From Gordonia zhaorongruii (GTDB lineage Bacteria; Actinomycetota; Actinomycetes; Mycobacteriales; Mycobacteriaceae): a DNA stretch of 64,000 bases. Shown piece by piece: positions 10,345 to 18,695 of the stretch. A program made the translations under genes and the position numbers. The notes under the pieces were generated by a model. The model ran no database searches and was not told the origin of the DNA. It was given only the letters and a program-made list of their open reading frames with translations. The stretch is taken from assembly GCF_007559005.1 (NCBI RefSeq), contig NZ_CP041763.1:2574463-2638462 (forward strand). The letters run 5' to 3'. The stretch's first letter is position 1; every line of letters begins with the position of its first letter.

Positions 10345-11769
10345 TCAGCGAGAGATGACCGGGCGCAGTGCCCCGACGTCGCGGCGGGAGACCACGCCCT
10401 GCCAGAGCCCGGTGCCGTACGCGAGGTCGTCGAGACGCCGGAACAGCGCGTAGTGGAGCGGGCTCATCACAGGCGCTTCGGGATCGAGCATCTGGTTGCG
10501 CACCCACATCGCCAACGCCTCGGCGACGGCGACCGCTGCGAACCAACGCCGGAACCGGCCGCTCACCGCGAACGCGATCACCGACAGCGGCCAGTAATGG
10601 CGCAGGACCGCAGCGCCCGCCTGCAACAGCCCGAATCCGAATGCCCGGGCCGTACTCTGCGCCGCGATCACGCGGCCGCGCGGAACCGTGCCGACGAGCC
10701 GGTTGGTCCGTCGGAACACGTACACGGCGATCAGTGCCGCGAGGGCCGCTCCCACCCGGCTTCGGGTCAGCAGCGAGATGACGGCGACTGCGAGCGGGGC
10801 GCTCGACACGACCGGAGCGGCGAGCGCACCGTGTCGGCTGGCGAGTTCCGCAGCGCCCGTTCCGTAGAACCGGCGGCGGTTCAGCATCGCCTTCAGCGAG
10901 TCCCGATGCTCGTGACCGACAGTGGCGATCGGGTCGTACCGGATCCGCCAACCCTGGCCGTGCGTCCGCCAGCACAGGTCGACGTCCTCGGCGACGCGCA
11001 ACGACTCGTCGAACCCGAGGAAGCCGCTGCGCCGCACCACCATCGCCGCACTCGGCACATAGGCGAGCGGGCTGCCGGGTGCCACCAGCGCCTCCCGCGG
11101 ACCCATGTCGAGCGACGAGAACCGGTTCGCGTACTCGGCGGCGACCGAGACGTCCGTCGAATCGGTCAGTCCGACGATGCGCGGCGCCACGAGGGCCACC
11201 GTCGGGTCGGCGAAGTGCCCGAGAAGCATCGTCAACCAGTCGCCCACCGGGACCGTGTCGGAGTCGAGGAAGGCGACGAACTCGCTCTCCGACGCGGCCA
11301 CCCCCGCGTTGCGGGCGGCGGCCGGACCGCGGTTCTCCTCGAACCGGATGAGCGTCACTCCGTCCGGCACGGTGATCGGGTCGCGGGATGCGTCGTCGAC
11401 GACGACGACACTCGCCCCACCGGGGTCCAGCGCGCCGAGGAGGCGGTCGACGCCTGCCTGATTGTCGTGGACCGGGACGACGATCGTCACCTCGCCTGCC
11501 GCCGGTCCGGACATGGGCCGAGGGTGAGCGATCCCGGAATCGAGCAGCCGGCGCGCGAGGAGTTGAGTGCCTGCGTCGTGAACGGCGATCCGGCCGTCGT
11601 CGGACGTCATGCCGAGTGCTGGATCTGACATCTTCATCACGCGCAGCGGGGAACCCCCGACGAGATGACGCAGGTTGCCGTCGTGGGCGCAACGCTGATC
11701 GATCTGCACCTGAAAGCCAACCGGCAGCGTCGTCGACGCCGGACCGACCACTGGGGCACGACGGCTCAC
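10345..11769 (-). CDS. mftF: Mycofactocin glycosyltransferase MftF
   Basis: 474 residues from a GTG at 11769 that overlaps the mftE stop (GTGA). After a characteristic N-terminal region (STTLPVGFQVQIDQR) there is a GT2 glycosyltransferase domain: EVTIVVPVHDNQAGV, VVVDDASRDP and FLDSDTVPVGDW (DxD-type metal site), then VAEDVDLCWR. The C-terminal third has hydrophobic segments suggesting membrane association. MftF attaches the oligoglucose chain to premycofactocin. The GTG start gives VSRRAPVV; a start 30 bases earlier would lie inside mftE and is unneeded. Confidence 0.93.
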   Translation of the reverse strand: MSRRAPVVGPASTTLPVGFQVQIDQRCAHDGNLRHLVGGSPLRVMKMSDPALGMTSDDGRIAVHDAGTQLLARRLLDSGIAHPRPMSGPAAGEVTIVVPVHDNQAGVDRLLGALDPGGASVVVVDDASRDPITVPDGVTLIRFEENRGPAAARNAGVAASESEFVAFLDSDTVPVGDWLTMLLGHFADPTVALVAPRIVGLTDSTDVSVAAEYANRFSSLDMGPREALVAPGSPLAYVPSAAMVVRRSGFLGFDESLRVAEDVDLCWRTHGQGWRIRYDPIATVGHEHRDSLKAMLNRRRFYGTGAAELASRHGALAAPVVSSAPLAVAVISLLTRSRVGAALAALIAVYVFRRTNRLVGTVPRGRVIAAQSTARAFGFGLLQAGAAVLRHYWPLSVIAFAVSGRFRRWFAAVAVAEALAMWVRNQMLDPEAPVMSPLHYALFRRLDDLAYGTGLWQGVVSRRDVGALRPVISR

Positions 11770-12485
11770 GCGAGCCTCCCGTCGTCCCCGACGCTCCACG
11801 AACTCAGCGACGCCGCGAGCGAGCGCGCACGATCGTCGATCATCCGGGCGCCGCGTTCCGCGTCAGCGGTCGTCGGGTCACCGAGGACGCCGTTGGAACT
11901 GACCGCGGCCACTCCGCCGGCGCGCAGGTCGTCCATGAGCGACGCGACGGGAGCGGTCACTCCGGCTTCGGCGCGGTCGGTGCGCACGGTTCCGCGCGCA
12001 GCCGACAGCATCACCGATGTCTCGGCGTCGCCGGCATGCGCGTCGGCGCCGGGGAACACGCACGGCCACCACGCGGCGTCACGACCCTCGTAGCGGAGCA
12101 GCCGCACCGCCGCCGCGATGGCGACGGCGTTGCCGCCATGACCGTTGACGAACGCTATGCGCGACGCCCACTGGCAGGCGCTGCGCCCGTATTCGACGAT
12201 CAGCTGTTCCATCACCTCGGCACCGATCGACACCGTGCCCGGAAATCCCTCGTGCTCACCGGATGCGCCGTACGCGATCAGCGGGGCGCGAAGTACGTCG
12301 AGGTTCGGGGAATCGGCAGCCAGCGCAGTCGCTCGTGCGGCGAGTTCACCGGCGATCGTGCCGTCGGTGCTCAACGGCAGATGCGGTCCATGCTGTTCGA
12401 CTGCCCCGACCGGGACGACGATGGTCAGTTGCCTGTCGACCAGGTCGTGCCACGCATGGGACGCCAACTCGAGCGCCGGTGTCAT
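11766..12485 (-). CDS. mftE: Mycofactocin precursor peptide peptidase MftE
   Basis: 239 residues, creatininase superfamily. Metal-site motifs are clear: VGAVEQHGPHLPLSTD (Glu, His, Asp ligands, residues about 24-39) and FVNGHGGNAVAI, with a GADAHAGDAETS segment further on. MftE releases the C-terminal Val-Tyr dipeptide unit from the MftC-processed precursor. ATG at 12485 is chosen because AGGG lies about 8 bases upstream; ATGs at 12491 and 12521 are alternatives. Unlike the compact loci I recall, it is separated from mftD by about 4.3 kb of other genes. Confidence 0.93.
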   Translation of the reverse strand: MTPALELASHAWHDLVDRQLTIVVPVGAVEQHGPHLPLSTDGTIAGELAARATALAADSPNLDVLRAPLIAYGASGEHEGFPGTVSIGAEVMEQLIVEYGRSACQWASRIAFVNGHGGNAVAIAAAVRLLRYEGRDAAWWPCVFPGADAHAGDAETSVMLSAARGTVRTDRAEAGVTAPVASLMDDLRAGGVAAVSSNGVLGDPTTADAERGARMIDDRARSLAASLSSWSVGDDGRLA

Positions 12486-12647
12486 TCGCATCACCCTACC
12501 CACGTGAACGACGGTAGTCATGCCCTGGATCGGGCCGATCTGCCACAGCGCTCCCACCGCGTGCCCGGGGACCGAACCCCTGAGGCATATGTAATGCTGA
12601 GTGGCAGTAGGTGATTCGGCACACACCAGATTCGGAAGGTTTCTCCC

Positions 12648-13763
12648 ATGACTTCAACTACCGATCGCGCCCCATCCGGACGCTCCGGACCGCTCGCCGA
12701 CATCCGGGTCATCGAGTTCGCGGGCATCGGCCCCGGCCCCCATGCGGCGATGCTCCTGGCCGACCTGGGGGCCGACGTGATCCGCGTGCAGCGCCCCGGC
12801 GACCTGCCGGATCCGAACCGGAACGCCGACGCCCTCCTGCGCGGCAGGCGCGTCGTCGAGGCGAACCTGAAGAACCCGTCCGACCGGGAGACCATCCTCA
12901 ACCTGGTCGCCAAGGCCGACGTGATCCTCGAAGGGTTCCGCCCCGGCGTCATGGAGCGCCTCGGGTTCGGCCCCGACGATCTCGCACAGGTCAACGAGGG
13001 ACTCGTCTACGGCCGCATGACCGGGTGGGGGCAGGAGGGGCCGCGCGCGAATCTCGCCGGCCACGACATGAACTACATCTCGCTCACCGGCATGCTCCAC
13101 GCGATCGGCCGCACCGACGAGAAGCCGACGCCGCCGCTCAACCTGGTCGGCGACTTCGGTGGCGGGTCCATGTTCCTCGTCATGGGCGTGCTCGCGGCGC
13201 TCGTCGAGCGGAGCGTCTCCGGCAAGGGCGACGTGATCGATGCCGCCATGGTCGACGGCGCGTCCGTCCTCGGCCAGATGATGTGGGCCTTTCGCGGCAC
13301 CGGACTGTGGCAGGACCGCCGCGGCGTGAACCTCCTCGACACCGGTGCTCCGTACTACGAGGTCTACGAGACCTCGGACGGCAAGTGGATGTCGGTGGGC
13401 GCGATCGAGCCGCAGTTCTACGCCGAGCTCATCGAGGGACTCGGTGTGGATCCGGAGTCGCTCCCCCACCAGAACGACTTCTCCAAATGGCCTGAGCTGA
13501 AGCAGATCTTCATCGACACGTTCAAGACCAAGACGCGTGACGAGTGGGCCGCGATCTTCGACGGCACCAACGCGTGCACGTCGCCGATCCTCGACTTCAC
13601 CGAGGCACCCGACGACCCGCACCTCGCCGCCCGCGGCACCCTCGTCGACATCGACGGCGTCAAGCAGGCTCAGGTCGCGCCGCGCTTCTCCCGGTCGGCC
13701 ACCGAGACGCCCGCCGGCCCGGCACGCACGGCCACCGACCCGGCGACGGTGTGGCAGGACTGA
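12648..13763 (+). CDS. Alpha-methylacyl-CoA racemase (CaiB/BaiF family)
   Basis: 371 residues, a family III CoA-transferase fold. The N-terminus has GPLADIRVIEFAGIGPGPHA and the nucleotide segment GADVIRVQRP. Residues matching the catalytic pair of mycobacterial MCR are present: His139 in AGHDMNYIS and Asp169 in LVGDFGGGS. These enzymes epimerise (2R)- and (2S)-methylacyl-CoA, needed for beta-oxidation of sterol side chains and branched fatty acids. Divergent from mftE over a 162-base gap and followed by a strong hairpin, so it appears to be a single-gene unit. Exact substrate is inferred. Confidence 0.88.
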   Translation: MTSTTDRAPSGRSGPLADIRVIEFAGIGPGPHAAMLLADLGADVIRVQRPGDLPDPNRNADALLRGRRVVEANLKNPSDRETILNLVAKADVILEGFRPGVMERLGFGPDDLAQVNEGLVYGRMTGWGQEGPRANLAGHDMNYISLTGMLHAIGRTDEKPTPPLNLVGDFGGGSMFLVMGVLAALVERSVSGKGDVIDAAMVDGASVLGQMMWAFRGTGLWQDRRGVNLLDTGAPYYEVYETSDGKWMSVGAIEPQFYAELIEGLGVDPESLPHQNDFSKWPELKQIFIDTFKTKTRDEWAAIFDGTNACTSPILDFTEAPDDPHLAARGTLVDIDGVKQAQVAPRFSRSATETPAGPARTATDPATVWQD

Positions 13764-13783
13764 AGCGACACACGCTAGCCCCG

Positions 13784-13814
13784 ACGGCGTCCGACCCTGC
13801 GGGTCGGACGCCGT
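13784..13814. terminator. Strong terminator hairpin
   Basis: Perfect 14-base arms ACGGCGTCCGACCC (13784-13797) and GGGTCGGACGCCGT (13801-13814) around a 3-base loop, between the convergent racemase and tetR genes. There is no long T-run, as is usual in actinobacteria. Confidence 0.85.
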
Positions 13815-13826
13815 TCGCGTGCTAGA

Positions 13827-14522
13827 TCAGGCGTCGTGCGCCAGACGGCGCAGCCATTCGGTCAACATCGCGGTCTCGGCGGCGCCCAGCACGCCCGGCC
13901 GACTCGCGGCGAAACGTGAGACGCGCAGTATCTCGTCGCGAATGGACCCCTGCGAGTCACCGCTCGGGGCGCCGGTGATGCCGGCGATGACCGCGTCCCG
14001 CACGTTCGCCGACAGCTCTGGATCTTGCTGAGCGAGGATGATCAGGCGCAACGTGACCCCGATGTTCGTCGCGAGGATGTGCGCTGCAGCCTGCTCAGCG
14101 TCGACGACCAGCCGGCCGGCTGATGCGGCGGACTCGGTGAGCGCGCGCAGCATGCGGGTCGGCTCCGCGTGCGCCGCAGGCGAATAGCCCGGGCGGACCT
14201 TCCCGTACATGAGCGTGTAGTAGCCCGGATTCTCCAGCCCGAACCGCACATGCGCGTCCCAGCCGTCGCTGATGTCCTGGATCGGGTCGCCGGTCGACTC
14301 GTGGTCGGACTTGAGCGCGAGGTACAGCTCGAAGCCGCGTTCGACCACTGCGTCGACCAGCCCCTGCTTGTTGCCGAAGAAGTGATACAGCGTCGGCATC
14401 CGCACACCCACGCGGTCGCACACCTCACGCAGCGAGAAGTCCTCCCCGGGAGCCGCTGCGATCAGTTCCGCAGCCGCCTCGAGTAGGCGGCTGCGTGTAT
14501 CGCCTCGACCAGATTCTGTCAT
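13827..14522 (-). CDS. TetR-family transcriptional regulator
   Basis: 231 residues. The N-terminal helix-turn-helix domain is typical (TRSRLLEAAAELIAA, then FSLREVCDRVGVRMPTLYHFFGNKQGLVDAVVERG, residues about 10-65); the C-terminal ligand domain is not assignable to a ligand. It is divergent from the SDR gene at 14588 with a 65-base intergenic region holding a palindromic element. That arrangement suggests it represses the SDR and SnoaL genes and itself. Effector unknown. Confidence 0.88.
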   Translation of the reverse strand: MTESGRGDTRSRLLEAAAELIAAAPGEDFSLREVCDRVGVRMPTLYHFFGNKQGLVDAVVERGFELYLALKSDHESTGDPIQDISDGWDAHVRFGLENPGYYTLMYGKVRPGYSPAAHAEPTRMLRALTESAASAGRLVVDAEQAAAHILATNIGVTLRLIILAQQDPELSANVRDAVIAGITGAPSGDSQGSIRDEILRVSRFAASRPGVLGAAETAMLTEWLRRLAHDA

Positions 14523-14540
14523 TCCGCTACAGTAGCCATG

Positions 14541-14551
14541 TATCGTCGATA
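14541..14551. promoter_or_regulatory. Candidate TetR operator
   Basis: TATCGTCGATA is a perfect inverted repeat with a central T, in the 65-base gap between divergent tetR and SDR genes. A related half-element (ACGATATACGG) occurs about 20 bases further right. Assignment to the adjacent TetR is inference. Confidence 0.4.
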
Positions 14552-14587
14552 TGGCGACAACGTAGCAACGATATACGGAGGCAGAGC

Positions 14588-15343
14588 ATGACGAACTACC
14601 CCCTCGAGGGACGCAAGCTGATCGTCGCAGGCGGCGGGAAGAACCTCGGCGGACTCATCACGCGCCGTGCGGCCCAGGCCGGCGCGGATGTGGCGATCCA
14701 CTACAACAGCGAGTCATCCCGCGCCGACGCCGAAGACACCCTCGCCGCCGTCGAGGCTGCAGGCCGAGACGGCGTCGTACTCACCGGCGACCTGACCGAC
14801 CCCGACACCGTGACCAGGGTCTTCGATGACGCGAAGGCAGCACTCGGCGGTCTCGACATCGCCGTCAACACTGTCGGCAAGGTACTGCGGAAGCCGATCG
14901 CCGACACCACCGAGACCGAGTACGACGAGATGTTCGACGTGAACTCGAAGGCCGCCTACTTCTTCATCAAAGAAGCGGGACGCACGGTGAACGACAACGG
15001 CAAGATCATCACGATCGTGACGTCTCTCCTGGCCGCCTTCACCGACGGCTATTCCACCTACGCCGGCGGCAAGAGCCCCGTCGAGCACTTCACCCACGCG
15101 GCCGCCAAGGAATACGCGGACCGGGGGATCTCGGTGACCGCCATCGCGCCCGGCCCGATGGACACCCCGTTCTTCTACCCCCAGGAGACACCGGAGCGCG
15201 TCGAGTTCCACAAGTCGCAGGCGATGCACAACCAACTGACCAAGATCGAGGACATCGCACCGATCGTCGACTTCCTGGCCACCGACGGGTGGTGGATCAC
15301 CGGTCAGACCATCTTCGCCAACGGCGGATACACCACCCGCTGA
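14588..15343 (+). CDS. Short-chain dehydrogenase/reductase
   Basis: 251 residues. Classical SDR: Rossmann fold near the N-terminus, NTVGK in the region of the usual NAG motif, a catalytic Ser in IVTSLLAAF, and YAGGK (Tyr-x3-Lys) near residue 155. The glycine motif is VAGGGKNLGG instead of the usual TGxxxGIG, so the first threonine is replaced. ATG at 14588 is supported by GGAGGCAGAGC just upstream; the frame is open further left but overlaps the operator region. Probably co-transcribed with the SnoaL-like gene 31 bases downstream. Substrate unknown. Confidence 0.85.
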   Translation: MTNYPLEGRKLIVAGGGKNLGGLITRRAAQAGADVAIHYNSESSRADAEDTLAAVEAAGRDGVVLTGDLTDPDTVTRVFDDAKAALGGLDIAVNTVGKVLRKPIADTTETEYDEMFDVNSKAAYFFIKEAGRTVNDNGKIITIVTSLLAAFTDGYSTYAGGKSPVEHFTHAAAKEYADRGISVTAIAPGPMDTPFFYPQETPERVEFHKSQAMHNQLTKIEDIAPIVDFLATDGWWITGQTIFANGGYTTR

Positions 15344-15374
15344 GAACCTCTGACGAGACAAGGAGCAGCAGATC

Positions 15375-15701
15375 ATGACCGAATCCATCCCGGCACCGAT
15401 CGCCGGATTCATCGATACCGTCAACAAGCACGACGAGCAGGGGTTTCTCGATGCGTTCACCGATAACGGCTTCGTCGACGATTGGGGTCGCGTATTCGGC
15501 GACCGTGCCGCGATCAAAGCCTGGAGCGACAAGGAGTTCATCGGAGCCACCGGAACCATGGACGTTCAGGAGGTGACCGCCGACGGCGACACCGTCACCG
15601 TGGTGGCCGACTGGCGCAGCACCCACGCCAACGGACTCTCGACATTCGTGTTCGTCGTCGACGGCGACAAGATCCAGTCGATGACGATAAGCGGCGGCTG
15701 A
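15375..15701 (+). CDS. SnoaL-like / NTF2-fold protein
   Basis: 108 residues. The layout (GFIDTVNKHDEQGFLDAFTDNGFVDDWGRVFGDR split over the first 50 residues, then WSDKEFIGA and the C-terminal strands FVFVVDGDKIQSM) is that of small nuclear-transport-factor-2-like proteins, a fold used by steroid isomerases, SnoaL cyclases and dehydratases. No catalytic role can be assigned. AAGGAG lies 10 bases before the ATG. It follows the SDR gene and ends before a strong terminator, so the two form a short operon. Confidence 0.78.
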   Translation: MTESIPAPIAGFIDTVNKHDEQGFLDAFTDNGFVDDWGRVFGDRAAIKAWSDKEFIGATGTMDVQEVTADGDTVTVVADWRSTHANGLSTFVFVVDGDKIQSMTISGG

Positions 15702-15723
15702 TGCAGGCTGACTGACGAATGAC

Positions 15724-15755
15724 GGTGGGCCGCCCGGAGATCCGGGCGGCCCACC
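15724..15755. terminator. Strong terminator hairpin
   Basis: Perfect 14-base arms GGTGGGCCGCCCGG (15724-15737) and CCGGGCGGCCCACC (15742-15755) with a 4-base loop, between convergent genes. Confidence 0.88.
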
Positions 15756-15821
15756 ATTCGTTGAGCGGTAGCGTGGTGCGGGCGCGCGTCGACAGCGAGG
15801 CGCGAACCGCATGCAGCGCGC

Positions 15822-16622
15822 TCAGACCTTGGAGTGCCCCATGTCGATCTGGAACTCGGCGCCGGTGACCGACTTGGCGGTCGTCAGGTAGAAGACGGCG
15901 TCGGACAGATCGTCGAGGCTGGCGACCGGGTAGTGGTCGAGCATGGAAGGGAAGTGCTGACCGAAGGTCTGGAACGCCTTCATCGCCTCGGTGTCCTCGA
16001 GCCCCATCGGAGTGTCGACCGCATACGGATGCACGGTGTTGACGCGGATCTTCTTTGCGCCGAGCTCCTTCGCTGCGGTCTGTGCGAGTCCGCGCAGACC
16101 GAACTTGGACGCCGAGTACGACGCCTGCGCGGGCATCGCCTTCAGTCCGGCCACCGACGAGATGATGGTGATCGTGCCGCCGTTGTCCGCCTCGAGCATC
16201 GCCGGGATCGTCGCCTTCAGGGTCTTCCAGGTACCGACGAGGTTCACGTCGACCACGTCGGTGAACTGCTCCTCGGTGAGCTCCCAGCTGAGACCCCACG
16301 TGAGTATCCCCGCGTTGGCGACCACGTGATCGAGTCGGCCGAACTGCTCTACGCCGTCCTCGACGAGCTGCTGCTGAAACGCGAGGTCGCGGGTGTCGCC
16401 CTGGCGCGCAAGAATCTTGCCGCCTGCCTCTTCGACGAGGCGCACGGTCTCGGTGAGATCATCGGCCGAGGTCGGCGGGTACGTCATGTGGCCCGCGACC
16501 GGTCCGGCGATGTCCATCCCGATGATCGACGCACCCTCGGCGGCAAAGCGCAGCGCATGGTTGCGCCCCTGACCTCGTGCGATACCCGTGATGTAAACGA
16601 CCTGACCGTCGAACTGCCCCAT
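15822..16622 (-). CDS. Mycofactocin-coupled SDR family oxidoreductase
   Basis: 266 residues from ATG 16622. The glycine motif YITGIARGQGRNHALRFA and the long loop after beta-strand 2 (region with YPPTSADDLTETVRLVEEAG, residues about 49-68) are characteristic of the carveol-dehydrogenase-like SDRs that keep a tightly bound NAD(H) and pass electrons to mycofactocin. The catalytic triad is visible: SSVAG, then YSASK. It sits inside the mft locus, next to mftD but behind a strong hairpin, and has a KstR-type box about 40 bases upstream. Both features suggest independent transcription linked to sterol or alcohol oxidation. Confidence 0.9.
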   Translation of the reverse strand: MGQFDGQVVYITGIARGQGRNHALRFAAEGASIIGMDIAGPVAGHMTYPPTSADDLTETVRLVEEAGGKILARQGDTRDLAFQQQLVEDGVEQFGRLDHVVANAGILTWGLSWELTEEQFTDVVDVNLVGTWKTLKATIPAMLEADNGGTITIISSVAGLKAMPAQASYSASKFGLRGLAQTAAKELGAKKIRVNTVHPYAVDTPMGLEDTEAMKAFQTFGQHFPSMLDHYPVASLDDLSDAVFYLTTAKSVTGAEFQIDMGHSKV

Positions 16623-16662
16623 TGACGAACGCCTCTCTGAATCACATGTGAAGTCGCCGAAC

Positions 16663-16676
16663 TGTAACACGTTCTA
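16663..16676. promoter_or_regulatory. KstR-type operator upstream of the mycofactocin-coupled SDR
   Basis: TGTAACACGTTCTA fits the published mycobacterial KstR consensus TNNAACNNGTTNNA at every fixed position. It lies 40 bases upstream of the SDR start, the same spacing as the box before kshB, and 13 bases (AACACGTTCTAGT) are shared exactly with that second box. Confidence 0.7.
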
Positions 16677-16734
16677 GTGAAGCCGAACGGCGACCGCCCG
16701 CAGAACACCTCCGGTACGTCCGGACCCGTGCGCA

Positions 16735-16795
16735 GAATTCCCCGCTCAGCGCCGGAAACGCGTATAGCGGACTGACACCGCTGAGCGGGGAATTC
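16735..16795. terminator. Terminator-like hairpin between mftD and the SDR gene
   Basis: Perfect 17-base arms GAATTCCCCGCTCAGCG (16735-16751) and CGCTGAGCGGGGAATTC (16779-16795) with a 27-base loop. On the minus strand it follows mftD directly, so the mftABCD transcript probably ends here. Confidence 0.8.
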
Positions 16796-16805
16796 CACGC
16801 GGAGA

Positions 16806-18023
16806 TCAGCCGCCGAAGCTGCGCTCGAAGCCCTCCGGGATCAGGAGGTCGTCGCGCGACAGGTCGTGGATGTCGTCCTTGCCGAGACCCATGAGGGAGG
16901 AGTCGACGCCCATGCGCAGCAGGTCGAGCACGTTCTCGACGCCCGCCTGTCCGTTGGCGGCCAGACCCCAGAGGTAGGCGCGGCCGATCATCACGGCCTT
17001 CGCACCGAGCGCGAGCGCCTTGACGACGTCACTGCCGCGTCGGATACCGCCGTCGAGGAGAACGTCGAGATCGTTGCCGACGGCGTCGGCGATCGGGCCG
17101 AGCACGCGGATCGTTGCCGGGGTGCCGTCGAGGTTGTTGCCGCCGTGGTTCGAGACCGAGATAGCGGTGGCCCCGATGTCGACAGCGCGCTTGGCGTCGT
17201 CGAGCCGGGTGATGCCCTTGACCATGAACTCGCCGCCCCAGTGCTCACGCAGCCACTTCAGGTCCTCCCACGTGGGCGGCGGGGTGTTCATCCACTGGCC
17301 GTACGCACCGAAGAACGTCGGCCCCTGCTCACCCTTGTCGACCAGGTTGGGTGCCGTCAGGTCCGGGATCTCGACCTTGCCATCACGGATCCAGTCGAGC
17401 GCGTACCGCGGGCGGACGGCGATCTCCGGCGCCAACTTGGCGAGTGCCTTGAGGTCGACCTGCTCCGGAATGTCGGGGCTGCCCCAGTCGCGACCGATGT
17501 TGAACACCCAGTCGGTGGTGACGATCAGACCCTTGGCCCCGGCCTCGCGAGCGCGCTCGGCACGACGCAGGATCTCCTCGCGATCACCGAGCCAGTAGGC
17601 CTGGAAGAAGATCTTGTCGTTGACGGCCGTGACCTCTTCGACCGGCTTGCTCGCGAAACTCGACAGGCCCATCGCCGTCCCCCGAGCGGCGGCGGCGCGC
17701 GAGACCGCGACCTCACCGTCCGGGTCGACGGCCTGCACACCGGTCGGCGAGATCATCACCGGGAACGAGATGTCCTGACCCATCACCCGGGTCTCGAGCT
17801 TGCGCTCGGGCGTCGTACCGACCACGTGCGGCGCGAAGCCGATCTCCCGGTACGCCTCGACATTGTCGTTCAGCGTGATGCCGGCCTGAGTTCCGGCGAT
17901 GAGCGACGAGTAGACGGATTTCGGCAGACGCTTCTTCGCACGACGCTGGGCCTCGAGAACGGTCTCGAACCAAGGGTTACGGCGCCACGGATTCTGCTCG
18001 GCGAGTTCGGACAGCTTGGACAT
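16806..18023 (-). CDS. mftD: Premycofactocin synthase MftD
   Basis: 405 residues, a lactate-oxidase-like FMN-dependent alpha-hydroxy-acid dehydrogenase fold. Visible family features are the N-terminus with NPWFETVLEAQRRAKKRLPK, FPVMISPTGVQAVDP, FMVKGITRLDDAKRAV, the active-site His region ISVSNHGGNNLDG, and the C-terminal phosphate-binding part with LDGGIRRGSDVVKALALGAKAV. MftD oxidatively deaminates AHDP to premycofactocin, the redox-active form. It is cut off from mftC by a 0.67-kb repeat block and followed by a terminator-like hairpin. Confidence 0.95.
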   Translation of the reverse strand: MSKLSELAEQNPWRRNPWFETVLEAQRRAKKRLPKSVYSSLIAGTQAGITLNDNVEAYREIGFAPHVVGTTPERKLETRVMGQDISFPVMISPTGVQAVDPDGEVAVSRAAAARGTAMGLSSFASKPVEEVTAVNDKIFFQAYWLGDREEILRRAERAREAGAKGLIVTTDWVFNIGRDWGSPDIPEQVDLKALAKLAPEIAVRPRYALDWIRDGKVEIPDLTAPNLVDKGEQGPTFFGAYGQWMNTPPPTWEDLKWLREHWGGEFMVKGITRLDDAKRAVDIGATAISVSNHGGNNLDGTPATIRVLGPIADAVGNDLDVLLDGGIRRGSDVVKALALGAKAVMIGRAYLWGLAANGQAGVENVLDLLRMGVDSSLMGLGKDDIHDLSRDDLLIPEGFERSFGG

Positions 18024-18075
18024 GATGTGTTCTTTCTTGAAGGGGATTTGGGTGGTGTGGATGTGGATACGGATT

Positions 18076-18690
18076 GGGTTTCGACTCGCTGCGCTCGCTC
18101 AACCAGCGAGAGGGCGACGGCTGCTCGTTCGACCAGCGAGAGGGCGTCCGCTCGTTCGACCAACGAGAGGGCGACGGCTGCTCGCTCGACCAGCGAGACG
18201 GCGACGGCCGCTCGTTCGACCAACGGGGGCGTCCGCTTGCTCAAGCAACGAGCGGGGGCCGTCCGCTTGCTCGACGGACCCCTCGATGGTTGAGCCGCAA
18301 CCGAGGCGCCAGCCGAGGATGCGAGTCGAAACCCCGAACTCGATCATCACCGCGGTTTCGACTCGCTACGCTCGCTCAACCAACGAGAGGACGCGGTCGC
18401 CCGACCAACGCGAGAGGACATTCACTCGCTCAACCAGCGAGAGGGGCGTCCACTCGCTCGACGGACTCCTCGACGGTTGAGCCGCAACCGAGGCGCCAGC
18501 CGAGGATGCGAGTCGAAACCCGAACTCGATCATCACCGCGGTTTCGACTCGCTACGCTCGCTCAACCAACGAGAGGACGCAGTCGGTCGACCACCGAGAA
18601 GACGCGCTCACTCAACCATCGAGAAGACGCAGTCGGTCGACCACCGAGACGAGACCAGCGAGCCCGGCGAGAGCAGCGAGTCGATCGCCG
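18076..18690. repeat. Intergenic repeat block between mftC and mftD
   Basis: About 615 bases made of two repeat types. From 18093 to 18264 there is a degenerate tandem array of six 25-30 base units, each around a core like CTCGTTCGACCAACGAG (units begin at 18093, 18123, 18150, 18180, 18210 and 18235), with a truncated seventh. Two near-identical copies of about 107 bases follow, 18288-18394 and 18475-18580. They contain the motif TTTCGACTCGCTACGCTCGC and many small inverted elements (CTCGCT-5-AGCGAG). All frames are arginine/serine-rich and show no protein family. Confidence 0.9.
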
Positions 18691-18695
18691 CGGAC

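Noticed and set aside
9074-11692. 872-codon minus-strand open frame upstream of mftG
   Set aside because: The upstream half is a shadow of mftF in another frame, with Arg-rich translation. The real mftG starts at 10333.
18093-18264. Regularly spaced 25-30 base units resembling a CRISPR array
   Set aside because: There are no unique spacers: whole units are degenerate copies of each other, and no cas gene is near. It is a decayed tandem repeat.
16866-18293. 475-codon plus-strand frame running antisense to mftD into the repeat block
   Set aside because: The first part mirrors mftD; the last part is the translated repeat (repeating S-T-S-E-R-A). It has no independent evidence of coding.
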